DNA of 5,735 bases, taken from an uncultured Spirochaetaceae bacterium (lineage in GTDB: Bacteria; Spirochaetota; Spirochaetia; SZUA-6; Bin103). The notes beneath the pieces are model-generated. The model worked only from the letters and a program-made list of their open reading frames with translations. It did no database searches and was not told the DNA's origin. The stretch covers positions 1-5,735 of the forward strand of contig CAJWOB010000190.1 in assembly GCA_913043885.1 (NCBI GenBank), given 5' to 3'. Shown here piece by piece: positions 1 through 5,735 of this stretch (position 1 is the stretch's first letter; each line of letters opens with the position of its first letter). A program made the position numbers and the translations under genes.

Positions 1-49
<49 letters not shown>

Positions 50-76
50 TCGTCTCTGGGGTAACGCCACGTCGCA

Positions 77-96
77 GTCCGCCACACGGGGCGGAC
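77..96 (-). terminator. Possible hairpin terminator downstream of the SDR gene
   Basis: GTCCGCC (77-83) pairs perfectly with GGCGGAC (90-96) around a 6-nt loop, 20 bases past the SDR stop codon read on the minus strand. A 7-bp G+C-rich stem just after a stop is consistent with a terminator, but no T-tract follows it on the minus strand, so it is not a canonical intrinsic terminator. Bases 77-89 also resemble the left arm of the edge palindrome (11 of 13 bases match positions 8-20). The rest of the 50-115 stretch shows nothing else recognisable. Confidence 0.3.
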
Positions 97-115
97 GGGT
101 GCGATGCCGGAGGCG

Positions 116-937
116 TCAGTCCTCCAGGGCCCCGGCTCCGGCCGCACTTGCCCAGGCGCCGAGCGCCATCATGCCGCCGTCGACGGTGAGGTGCTCGCCA
201 GTTATGGCGGCGGCTGCATCGCTGGCGAGGAACAACACCGCTGCGGCGATGTCCTGGCCGGTGCAGATGCGGCCAATCGGCTGACTGTGTCCCCACTGGG
301 CCAGCACCTCCTCGACCTCCCCCTCCTCCAGCGCCGCCGCCCGGCGCACCAGCCGCGAATCGGTAATGCCCGGATTGACCGCATTGACGCGGATAGCCTC
401 CGCGGCGTAGTCCAGCGACATCTGCCGGGTCAGCGATAGCACGCCGCCCTTGCTTGCCGCGTAGGCGGGCACCAATGGCTGCGACTGCAGACCTTGCACG
501 CTGGCGATATTGACGATCGAACCGCCGCCGCGTTTCCGGATCTCCGGAATCGCGTGCTTTGCCATCAGGAAGTAGCTCTTCAGGTTGACCGTCAGAATGC
601 GGTCCCACATCTCCTCGGTGGTCGCCTCAACGTTCAGGTACGCCTCGACCGGCTGGATACCGACGTTGTTGACCAGGCAGTCGACGCTGCCGAACTCCGC
701 CACCGCCGCGAGGACCGCTGCGCGAGACTCATCGGTGACGCCGAGGTCGGCACGGTGGAAGCTGCCGCGGCCCGGGCTGTCCGCCACCCTCTCCAGGGTC
801 TCGCCGCCCGCCTCGGAGTCGATGTCGACGATCAACACGTTCGCACCGGCCGTCGCGGCCGCCACGGAGATCTCCGCCCCGATACCGGCGGCGCCACCTG
901 TCACGATCATTGTCTTGCCTTCGAAATCTGCACCCAC
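116..937 (-). CDS. Short-chain dehydrogenase/reductase (SDR), NAD(H)-type oxidoreductase
   Basis: This is a complete classical SDR of 273 aa from the GTG at 937, or 289 aa from an ATG at 985. In numbering from the ATG, the Rossmann dinucleotide motif TGGAAGIG is at 29-36. Asp54 ends the second strand (VLIVDID), which in this family usually means NAD(H) rather than NADP(H). ADL is at 79-81 and NNVG at 106-109. The full catalytic tetrad is present: Asn134, Ser162, Tyr175 and Lys179 (YAASK), followed by the NPG loop at 204-206 and the terminal ITGEHLTVDGG segment. It should be a soluble cytoplasmic enzyme that interconverts an alcohol and a ketone (or reduces an enoyl/ketoacyl group); the substrate cannot be read from the sequence. 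I prefer the GTG start because it has a strong Shine-Dalgarno and gives the usual SDR N-terminus, with the glycine motif about 13 residues in. The gene lies just downstream of, and is probably co-transcribed with, a degenerate SDR-like gene. Confidence 0.93.
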   Translation of the reverse strand: MGADFEGKTMIVTGGAAGIGAEISVAAATAGANVLIVDIDSEAGGETLERVADSPGRGSFHRADLGVTDESRAAVLAAVAEFGSVDCLVNNVGIQPVEAYLNVEATTEEMWDRILTVNLKSYFLMAKHAIPEIRKRGGGSIVNIASVQGLQSQPLVPAYAASKGGVLSLTRQMSLDYAAEAIRVNAVNPGITDSRLVRRAAALEEGEVEEVLAQWGHSQPIGRICTGQDIAAAVLFLASDAAAAITGEHLTVDGGMMALGAWASAAGAGALED

Positions 938-942
938 GTTGG

Positions 943-950
943 CCCCCTTT
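943..950 (-). promoter_or_regulatory. Shine-Dalgarno sequence supporting the GTG start of the SDR gene
   Basis: On the minus strand AAAGGGGG (950 to 943) sits five bases before GTG (937-935). It contains AAGGGGG, a 6/7 match to AAGGAGG. The competing in-frame ATG (985-983) is preceded only by GGGGTAGC and lies one base after the stop codon of the upstream gene. This site is the main reason for choosing the shorter SDR protein. Confidence 0.6.
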
Positions 951-986
951 GCGCCGAACTGTTCGGCCGCATCCTTCGGCCGCATG

Positions 987-1748
987 CTACCCCGGTGGCC
1001 AGTGACGGTCCGGCGCGGTCCGACCGAGCGGCGCCAGCGGATAGAACCGCGGCAGCCGCCGACGCCCCGTACGGAAGCGGTGTCGCCCGCGCCGCTCGCC
1101 GGGTGCCGCCTCAAGGGTGTCCACGACGAAGTCCGCGTACGCCTTGCGCTCCGCCGTGGTGCGCAGCGGCTCATCGCCGGCGGCGCCACCGGTCGGCTCG
1201 AACAGCATCAGCTCGGTCCCGGGATGGGTGTCCGCAGCGATGAGCGTGTCTGCCAGCGCGGTGAATGCCCCGGTCACGCAGGCCTGTAGGGGCGGCAGCT
1301 GGTCGCCCGCGCCGGGGCTCCGGGTGCGGACCAGTGCCAGCTGCATTGCCGCGCTGTCCGGCGCCTGCCTGTCCCGTGTATCTCCGCCGTGGCGGAGCAA
1401 CTCCCGCAGCAGGAACAGGTACGATTTGACGTGCTCGTCGACCACACGGTCGACCTCGAAGAGGTGTAGATCGTGGAGTGGCTGTGCCTCGAGTGCGAGC
1501 GTGCCCTCCACCACGACACACAGATCGATTGGCGCGGCGACGGAGAGCGAGAGGACCATGCTGCGGGTCGCCAGAGGCGAGCGCGGGTCCCAGGTGAGCG
1601 CGCCTACCGCGTTAGCGGATCCGGCGGACGCGGCCTGCGCGCTGTCCGCCGGCTGCCGAGTGACCGCCACCGGATCGCGCCCGGATGCGCGCAGACGGCC
1701 GATGATGGCTGCTCCCACCTCGGAGTCGGCGCCCACGACGACGGCCAT
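987..1748 (-). CDS. Degenerate SDR-like protein (probable pseudoenzyme)
   Basis: This encodes 253 aa. Residues 1-30 (MAVVVGADSEVGAAIIGRL...) form a Rossmann-like beta-alpha-beta start with a decayed glycine motif, GADSEVG (6-12), in place of TGxxxGxG. Later segments can be laid over the SDR fold: APIDLCVVVEG (72-82) where DxLVNNAG is expected, VDEHVKSYLFLLRELL (103-118) in the position of the N-K helix, ALVRTRSPGAG (138-148) near the usual catalytic Ser, and ACVTGAFTALADTLIAAD (156-173) where YxxxK-helix would be. The Asn, Tyr and Lys of the tetrad are absent in this alignment, so dehydrogenase activity is unlikely. The C-terminus (212-253) is Arg/Pro-rich and of low complexity. The gene runs directly into the active SDR gene: its stop is one base before the alternative ATG and 49 bases before the GTG. 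No Shine-Dalgarno precedes its ATG. The SDR assignment rests on motif layout by eye and is moderate; the reading frame itself looks genuine. Confidence 0.7.
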   Translation of the reverse strand: MAVVVGADSEVGAAIIGRLRASGRDPVAVTRQPADSAQAASAGSANAVGALTWDPRSPLATRSMVLSLSVAAPIDLCVVVEGTLALEAQPLHDLHLFEVDRVVDEHVKSYLFLLRELLRHGGDTRDRQAPDSAAMQLALVRTRSPGAGDQLPPLQACVTGAFTALADTLIAADTHPGTELMLFEPTGGAAGDEPLRTTAERKAYADFVVDTLEAAPGERRGRHRFRTGRRRLPRFYPLAPLGRTAPDRHWPPG

Positions 1749-1756
1749 GGTGGCGG

Positions 1757-1786
1757 ATCGTAGCGACGGCCGTACGCCATCGTCAA
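1757..1786 (-). promoter_or_regulatory. Candidate sigma70-type promoter for the SDR pair, possibly leaderless
   Basis: On the minus strand a -35 element TTGACG (1786-1781; 5/6 to TTGACA) and a -10 element TACGAT (1762-1757; 4/6 to TATAAT) are separated by 18 bases. Only eight bases (1756-1749) lie between the -10 element and the ATG of the degenerate SDR gene, so transcription would begin at or next to the A of the start codon. This would explain the missing Shine-Dalgarno and imply a leaderless mRNA. It is a prediction from consensus matching in a 48-bp divergent gap. Confidence 0.45.
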
Positions 1787-1796
1787 ACTCGCCGGC

Positions 1797-3521
1797 GTGC
1801 TACCGTTGCCTGCCGTGCGGGTCGCAGTCGGTCAGATCAACCCCACCATCGGCGACTTTCGCGGCAACGTGGCGCTGGTGCACGCCGCGATGGAGCAAGC
1901 GCGGCAGGCGAGGGCGGACCTGTTGGTCCTCCCCGAGCTGGCGCTCTGCGGCTACCCGCCGATGGATCTGCTCGAGCAACAAGCGTTCGTCGACGCCAAT
2001 CTGTCCGCACTCGATGCCGTCCGCGAAGCCACGCCGCCAGGCTTGGGGGTGGTAGTAGGCTACGTGGGCCGCAACGCCGAAGGCGGCAAGCGGCTGACGA
2101 ACAGTGTCGCGCTTCTTGCCGACCGGCGACTGTTGGCTTCGCAGGCCAAGACGTTGTTGCCGACCTACGATGTGTTCGACGAGGCCCGCTACTTCGAGCC
2201 AGCGCCACGTCACCAGGTGGTGGAGTTCGCCGGAGAGCGCCTCGGCCTGGCGGTGTGCGAGGACATCTGGTGGGAGACCGAGCCCGATCCCACCGCCGCC
2301 TACATGCGCGACCCGGTCAAGGAGTACGCTGCAGAGGGAGCCACCGTGATCGTGGCACCGTCGGCATCGCCCTACCACATCGGCAAGCCCCAGTTGCGGC
2401 TGCGGCTGCTGCGGCAGATCGCACACAAGTATCGGGTAGCGACGGTATACGCCAACACGGTGGGGGCCAACGACGATCTGATCTTCGACGGTCAGAGCCT
2501 GGTGGTGGATGCCGACGGCGCGGTGCTGGCAGTCGGTGGAGCGTTCGTGCCGGACCTGGTGGCGTGCGACGTCGGCGCCCACGCAGCGCGTGCCGCGACC
2601 GGGGCTGCCACGGTGGAACCTGAGTTCCTCACCCGGCCTCCCTATGCGGAGGTGGAGGCGGCGCTGGCCACCGGGCTCGGCGACTACCTACGTAAGACCG
2701 GCCACGACCGGGTCCTCGTCGCGGTGTCGGGCGGCATCGACTCCGCCGTGGTGGCGGCGGTGGCAGCGCGAGCTCTGGGCGGGGCGCAGGTTACCGCCTT
2801 TTCCCTGCCGTCGATGCATTCGTCGGAGGGCAGCCGCGTCGACGCGGCCGCGCTGTGCGCCAACCTCGGCGTCGCCATGCACACCATTCCCATCACCGCT
2901 CTCTACGACACCTACATCGACGCGCTGCACGACCACCTGGGGAGTCGGCCCGCCGACACCACCGAGGAAAACCTGCAGGCGCGCATCCGTGGAACGCTGA
3001 TGATGGCATATGCCAACCGCACGAGTGGATCGATGCTGTTGACCACCGGCAACAAGTCGGAGCTGGCGACCGGCTATGCCACCCTGTATGGCGACATGGC
3101 CGGCGCGCTCGCGCCGATCGCCGACCTGTTCAAGACGCAGGTGTACGCCCTCGCCGCCGAGATCAACCGCGACGGCGAGGTGATACCGCGGCAGACCATC
3201 GACAAGCCGCCGTCCGCGGAGTTGCGGCCGGACCAACGCGACGACCAGAGCCTGCCGCCGTATGGCATCCTCGACGCCATCCTCACCGCCTACATCCACG
3301 ACGGCCGATCCGCCGAGGAGATCACGAAGGCAGGCTACGACCGGGTGGTGGTGGATGCGGTGCTGGGGCTCTTGGCGAGGGCCGAGCACAAGCGACGACA
3401 GGCGCCGCCCGTGCTCAAGGTGTCGCCGAAAGCGTTCGGGCCCGGGCGGCGCCTGCCCATCGCCCGCGCCCCCTTCGAGGGCGGGGCGACCTCGTCGCCA
3501 GCGGGGACGTCCGCCGTCTAG
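1797..3521 (+). CDS. nadE: Glutamine-dependent NAD+ synthetase
   Basis: The enzyme catalyses the last step of NAD+ biosynthesis: ATP-dependent amidation of nicotinic acid adenine dinucleotide (deamido-NAD+), with ammonia taken from glutamine. The 574-aa protein has both expected domains. Residues ~8-260 are the nitrilase-type glutaminase with its catalytic triad: Glu47 (LPELALCGY), Lys118 (QAKTLLPTY) and Cys154 (AVCEDIWW). Residues ~285-550 are the synthetase, an N-type ATP pyrophosphatase with the P-loop SGGIDSA (311-317), then LTTGNKSELATGY (415-427), GDMAGALAPIADLFKTQVY (432-450) and KPPSAELRPDQRDDQSLPPYG (470-490). All key residues are present, so it should be active and need no free ammonia. 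The length matches the short proteobacterial-type family, not the ~680-aa mycobacterial form. The last ~20 residues are a small Gly/Ala/Ser-rich extension. The frame opens at GTG 1797; GTG 1815 gives the more typical N-terminus MRVAVGQINPTIGDF, and neither has a clear Shine-Dalgarno. Its TAG overlaps the stop of the convergent gene. Confidence 0.97.
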   Translation: MLPLPAVRVAVGQINPTIGDFRGNVALVHAAMEQARQARADLLVLPELALCGYPPMDLLEQQAFVDANLSALDAVREATPPGLGVVVGYVGRNAEGGKRLTNSVALLADRRLLASQAKTLLPTYDVFDEARYFEPAPRHQVVEFAGERLGLAVCEDIWWETEPDPTAAYMRDPVKEYAAEGATVIVAPSASPYHIGKPQLRLRLLRQIAHKYRVATVYANTVGANDDLIFDGQSLVVDADGAVLAVGGAFVPDLVACDVGAHAARAATGAATVEPEFLTRPPYAEVEAALATGLGDYLRKTGHDRVLVAVSGGIDSAVVAAVAARALGGAQVTAFSLPSMHSSEGSRVDAAALCANLGVAMHTIPITALYDTYIDALHDHLGSRPADTTEENLQARIRGTLMMAYANRTSGSMLLTTGNKSELATGYATLYGDMAGALAPIADLFKTQVYALAAEINRDGEVIPRQTIDKPPSAELRPDQRDDQSLPPYGILDAILTAYIHDGRSAEEITKAGYDRVVVDAVLGLLARAEHKRRQAPPVLKVSPKAFGPGRRLPIARAPFEGGATSSPAGTSAV

Positions 3522-5146
3522 CGGCTGAACAGCTGCGCGTGGGAGCGGAGCAGCGCGCGCCCGTAATGGACCTCGTCAGCCACCACCCGCGAGTCGATGG
3601 GGCCGGCTGCGAGGGTGGGCCCGACCACGTACGCGGTGCCGACGGGGAACCGCAGGGCGAATCCTAGCGCGGCGGCCGACGCCGTTCGGTACACCGCAGC
3701 GCCGCTGCCGCCGGCCGCGGCGCTCAGCCCCATGAGCGCATATGCCACGCGATTGCCGATGGTCAGCCACCGCCGCCGATGTAGCGAGTCGGCCAGCCCG
3801 CCGTTGCCGCCAAGTCCGTGGTGGTCGGTGCCCATCCAGGCGAGCAGGTTGGCGGCGGCGGCGTGGCCGGGCCCGTCGTCCCAGGCTACGGCCTCAGTGC
3901 CGCTCTGCGACAGTGACAGCAGGGCCTCCGCCACCAATAGTGCGGCAACTCCGCTCGGTTCGCTCCGCCGGGTGGACGGCAACCGCCCCTCGACCGAGGC
4001 ATCGCCGCCTTGGCTGAGGAGTAACTCCCTGGCCGCCGTCGGAAGGGTGTCCGCACGACGCACTCCCGCCGGCCGGTAGCCGCTGGCCGCCAGTGCCAGC
4101 CACTCAGTCACCAGTAGCAGGGCGTCCATGCCCTCCTCTATCACGCCGCCGCCCGGGGTGAGCACCGCGCCGATGGCACTGGGCTTGCCCTTGCGCAGGA
4201 ACCATTCGGCAAAGCGCTGCCATGCCAGACGCAGCCGGCCGGCCGCCGGGTCGTCTCCCAGGGCGGTGAGTGCGTGGCGCAACGCGCGTGAGGTGCGGAC
4301 CGCGTCCACCAGGGCCAACCGTGGTGGTTTGGCGCGCCGGTCCAAGCCCCGCCACCGCCGCCGCTGGTAGTCGTAGCGCTCGAAGAACAGCCCACTCGGA
4401 TGCTGTCCACGAAGCGCGAAGTCGATGAGGCGTCGCGCCCTTTCCTCCCGTTCCGCGCCGCCGCTGGCCAGCAACGCCGCACCGGCGGCGGCGCTGGCGC
4501 TGGCCGACAGCCACTCGGCGCCGCTGGCATCGATGCTCGCCGGCTCCCCGTCGCCCGGGTGCTGGGCGCGGAGGCCGAACACTGCACCCTCCTCCACCAA
4601 GTGCGTGGTCAGCAGCCCGTCGAGGGCGTCATCGAGGTGCTGGACGAATGCGGGTCGCGGCGGCCGTCGCTGGCCACCAGCGTCGGGCCGGCGATGCCGC
4701 GCTGCCAACAGATGCCACAGGCGCCCGGCTGGCGCCACGGTCACGTGGTAGCGGCGTTCCACCGCCCGGCCGGCCTGCGGAGCAAGCCAGTCGTCACCAT
4801 CGGACTCGGTCTCGTCGTCGGGGCGAAGCGGTTCGAGCGCGGCCGGCAGCCGAAAATCGAGAGTTGCCAGCGGGGCCCCGGCCGGCGTCGCCGGGTCGCC
4901 GCGTCGGCCGCGAATGCTCAGCGACTCCCGTTCGCCGCCCCCTTCCGAGGCAACGGCCAGCGCCCAACGCACACCGTGGAAGGCCGCTACCGGGGAGGCG
5001 AGCTCGTCGGTGCTGACGCCGCAGCGCGTCCGCGGCGAGATGTCACCGGCGCAGCAGCCGGGCGCGACGAAGTGCAACCCCTCCGCCCCCAACGAGGCGC
5101 CGTCGACCTCGAAGGTGAACAGCATCGCCACCGGCAGGGCGGGCAT
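3518..5146 (-). CDS. Uncharacterised 542-aa protein, beta-rich N-terminal part plus helical-repeat C-terminal part
   Basis: I do not recognise this protein. Residues ~1-150 look beta-rich, with alternating hydrophobic strands such as VAMLFTFEVDG, VRWALAVASE, ATLDFRL and RRYHVTVAPAGRLWHLL. They contain a cysteine cluster (Cys31, Cys32, Cys42) and an acidic stretch at 110-119. Residues ~165-540 are a series of Ala/Leu-rich amphipathic helices separated by loops rich in Gly, Asp and aromatic residues: EWLSASASAAAGAALL, GLFFERYDYQRRRW (252-265), IEEGMDALLLVTEWLALA (336-353), GVAALLVAEALLSLS and HAAAANLLAWMGTDHHGLGG. This recalls alpha/alpha-toroid proteins of the six-hairpin-glycosidase type, so a carbohydrate-active or scaffold role is possible; that is inference only. 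There is no clear signal peptide or transmembrane helix. The ATG at 5146 has no obvious Shine-Dalgarno. The frame stays open for a short way upstream, but I see no ATG, GTG or TTG in the part I read. The stop shares CTAG with nadE. Confidence 0.8.
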   Translation of the reverse strand: MPALPVAMLFTFEVDGASLGAEGLHFVAPGCCAGDISPRTRCGVSTDELASPVAAFHGVRWALAVASEGGGERESLSIRGRRGDPATPAGAPLATLDFRLPAALEPLRPDDETESDGDDWLAPQAGRAVERRYHVTVAPAGRLWHLLAARHRRPDAGGQRRPPRPAFVQHLDDALDGLLTTHLVEEGAVFGLRAQHPGDGEPASIDASGAEWLSASASAAAGAALLASGGAEREERARRLIDFALRGQHPSGLFFERYDYQRRRWRGLDRRAKPPRLALVDAVRTSRALRHALTALGDDPAAGRLRLAWQRFAEWFLRKGKPSAIGAVLTPGGGVIEEGMDALLLVTEWLALAASGYRPAGVRRADTLPTAARELLLSQGGDASVEGRLPSTRRSEPSGVAALLVAEALLSLSQSGTEAVAWDDGPGHAAAANLLAWMGTDHHGLGGNGGLADSLHRRRWLTIGNRVAYALMGLSAAAGGSGAAVYRTASAAALGFALRFPVGTAYVVGPTLAAGPIDSRVVADEVHYGRALLRSHAQLFSR

Positions 5147-5208
5147 GATCGACCAGCCCGGGGTAATTTCGTGAATGCTGCGGGTTCCCTGGACGAAACG
5201 GAGACGAC

Positions 5209-5571
5209 ATGCCAGAGACGATGGAGGAGTTTCTTGCGCGGCGACACGTCGCGGCGCTCGCCACCCACAACCGCGACGGCTCGATCCAGACAGCCGCGGT
5301 CTGGTACCTGCACGAGGGAGACTCGATCTACATTGCGACGCCCGGCGGATCGGTCAAGGCGCGCAACGTCAGGGAGCGGGGCAGCGCAAGCGTGATGGTC
5401 GATGGCACCTTGAAAAGTAATCCGCAGCGTCCGATCCTGGTTCGCGTAGGGCATGGATACGATGCTCACCGGTTTGGAGAGGGTAGTGAGGTGCGAATCG
5501 GGGGAATTAGCGTTCCTCATAGCCGTGGTGTGGTGGCACATTCGGATGGCGATGTTGTCATACACGCTTAA
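5209..5571 (+). CDS. Pyridoxamine-5'-phosphate-oxidase-like flavoprotein, N-terminal part only, continued into an IspF fragment
   Basis: Residues 1-66 are the start of a split-barrel flavin-binding protein of the pyridoxamine-phosphate-oxidase / F420-dependent family. The pattern FLARRHVAALATHNRDGS followed by AAVWYLHEGDSIYIATP (29-45) and SVKARNVRERGSASVMVDG (48-66) is the usual first beta-barrel half, in which the Lys-Ala-Arg-Asn segment contributes to cofactor phosphate binding. Members are normally about 120-150 aa and bind FMN or F420. The remaining half is missing: from codon ~67 the sequence no longer resembles the family and becomes IspF (see 5443-5568), ending at an accidental TAA at 5569-5571. 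The start is well supported, with ACGGAG (5198-5203) five bases before ATG 5209. The gene diverges from the 542-aa gene across 62 bp with no convincing promoter. The 120-aa fused product is unlikely to be functional. Confidence 0.75.
   Translation: MPETMEEFLARRHVAALATHNRDGSIQTAAVWYLHEGDSIYIATPGGSVKARNVRERGSASVMVDGTLKSNPQRPILVRVGHGYDAHRFGEGSEVRIGGISVPHSRGVVAHSDGDVVIHA
5443..5568 (+). pseudogene. ispF: 5' fragment of ispF (2-C-methyl-D-erythritol 2,4-cyclodiphosphate synthase)
   Basis: In the frame of the preceding ORF, residues 79-120 begin RVGHGYDAHRFGEG and go on through IGGISVPHS, VVAHSDGDVVIHA. This is the IspF N-terminus from about residue 2 to 43 in E. coli numbering. The metal ligands Asp8 and His10 (YDAH), the His34-Ser35 pair (AHSDGD) and His42 (IHA) are all present. 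IspF makes the cyclic diphosphate intermediate of the MEP isoprenoid pathway; a full subunit is about 160 aa, so roughly three quarters are missing. No ATG starts it; a TTG at 5410 in the same frame is possible, but the base and codon composition also changes near there. It ends where its sequence coincides with the reverse strand of an ABC ATPase. It is a fragment created by two junctions, not a decayed gene: the retained residues are intact. Confidence 0.85.
5545..5568. other. Bidirectionally coding overlap (breakpoint) between IspF and ABC ATPase fragments
   Basis: These 24 bases read as IspF residues DGDVVIHA on the plus strand and as VYDNIAI, just after the ABC ATPase Q-loop segment, on the minus strand. 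Each reading agrees with its own family through most of the segment. Left of it the minus-strand reading loses ABC similarity (RMCHH where FGL is expected); right of it the plus-strand reading stops at TAA. The simplest explanation is a junction formed at a short sequence shared in inverted orientation. Confidence 0.7.
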
Positions 5572-5733
5572 ATGAGGGAAGAGGGCAAAATCCTGAAAGA
5601 GCATGCCTATGCCACGATTTTCTGATGGTATAAACTGGCTTGTTTTACCTTTGCTGCTTTCAACTAAAGTCTTGTCGTCCAAGCGAACAGTGCCCTCTGA
5701 AGGGGTGACGAAGCCAGCAAGCAGGCGAAGGGT
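5548..5733 (-). pseudogene. Fragment of an ABC transporter ATP-binding subunit (Fbp/Pot type), cut at both ends
   Basis: Reading inward from the right edge on the minus strand, the frame gives TLRLLAGFVTPSEGTVRLDD, which is what follows a Walker A lysine in importer ATPases. It continues through KTLVESSKGK, FIPSENRGIGMLFQDFALF and PHLSVYDNIA. The Q-loop glutamine is at 5595-5593. The IPSENRGIGMLFQDFALFPHL block is typical of ATPases energising ferric-iron, polyamine or sulfate/thiosulfate import, and resembles FbpC most. Walker A would lie just outside the window; the signature motif, Walker B and switch His are missing because similarity ends at about 5548, where the sequence becomes IspF. 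The region is about 45% G+C, unlike the flanking genes, so it probably comes from a different genome. Confidence 0.85.
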
Positions 5734-5735
5734 TG

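Noticed and set aside
494..1289. Long plus-strand open frames (249 and 234 codons) opposite the SDR pair
   Set aside because: They are antisense to well-supported genes, are Arg/Ala/Pro-rich without any family motif, and arise from the third-position G+C bias of the real genes.
1800..3389. Minus-strand open frames of 260 and 233 codons opposite nadE
   Set aside because: nadE has every expected catalytic motif over this region. The antisense frames are His/Gln/Arg-rich, lack motifs and lack ribosome binding sites.
5077..5146. Signal peptide at the N-terminus of the 542-aa protein
   Set aside because: The hydrophobic stretch PVAMLFTF is too short, there is no positively charged n-region, and an acidic residue follows directly; no lipobox is present.
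4400..5395. Plus-strand open frame of 331 codons opposite the 542-aa gene
   Set aside because: It runs through the divergent gap and into the flavoprotein gene in another frame, and its composition is typical of an antisense shadow.
5209..5571. A novel bifunctional flavoprotein-IspF enzyme
   Set aside because: Each part lacks most of its fold (IspF keeps ~42 of ~160 residues, the flavoprotein about half), and the stop is created by the next junction.
4987..5682. Minus-strand frame of 231 codons starting with ABC ATPase residues
   Set aside because: Only its first ~45 residues are meaningful ABC sequence. After the 5545 junction it is antisense to IspF and the flavoprotein, and then out of frame in the 542-aa gene.

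Overview
The window is a G+C-rich bacterial fragment (about 70% G+C in a sampled 60-base line inside nadE) carrying four complete genes and the 5' part of a fifth. After about position 5407 it changes abruptly to a composite of at least two unrelated gene pieces at about 45% G+C (54 of 120 bases over 5581-5700). I cannot assign a taxon. High G+C, a possibly leaderless gene and an FMN/F420-type flavin-binding protein would fit an actinobacterial or Chloroflexi-like genome, but the nadE is the short form (574 aa) and high-G+C Proteobacteria are equally possible.

Layout. Bases 1-49 are a perfect 23-bp inverted repeat starting exactly at the first base. A minus-strand pair follows: a degenerate short-chain dehydrogenase/reductase (SDR)-like protein (987-1748) lies upstream of a canonical NAD-type SDR oxidoreductase (116-937). 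Diverging from it across 48 bp is glutamine-dependent NAD+ synthetase, nadE (1797-3521, +). It converges on an unrecognised 542-aa two-part protein (3518-5146, -); the two stop codons share one CTAG. Diverging from that gene is a pyridoxamine-phosphate-oxidase-like flavoprotein gene (5209, +) that keeps only its first ~66 codons.

The 3' tail is not a normal locus. The flavoprotein frame runs into residues ~2-43 of IspF (isoprenoid pathway). IspF then stops inside a segment of about 20-24 bp that also encodes, on the other strand, the post-Q-loop part of an Fbp/Pot-type ABC transporter ATPase running inward from the right edge. An inverted junction at short shared sequence, together with a perfect palindrome at the opposite edge, is the usual look of amplification (MDA) or assembly chimerism. 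A natural rearrangement cannot be excluded from sequence alone.

Functionally, nadE is a housekeeping enzyme of NAD+ biosynthesis and the adjacent SDR is an NAD(H)-type oxidoreductase, but nothing indicates one joint pathway. The most biologically interesting point is the tandem of a catalytically degenerate and an active SDR. I see no CRISPR array, RNA gene, insertion sequence or phage module.
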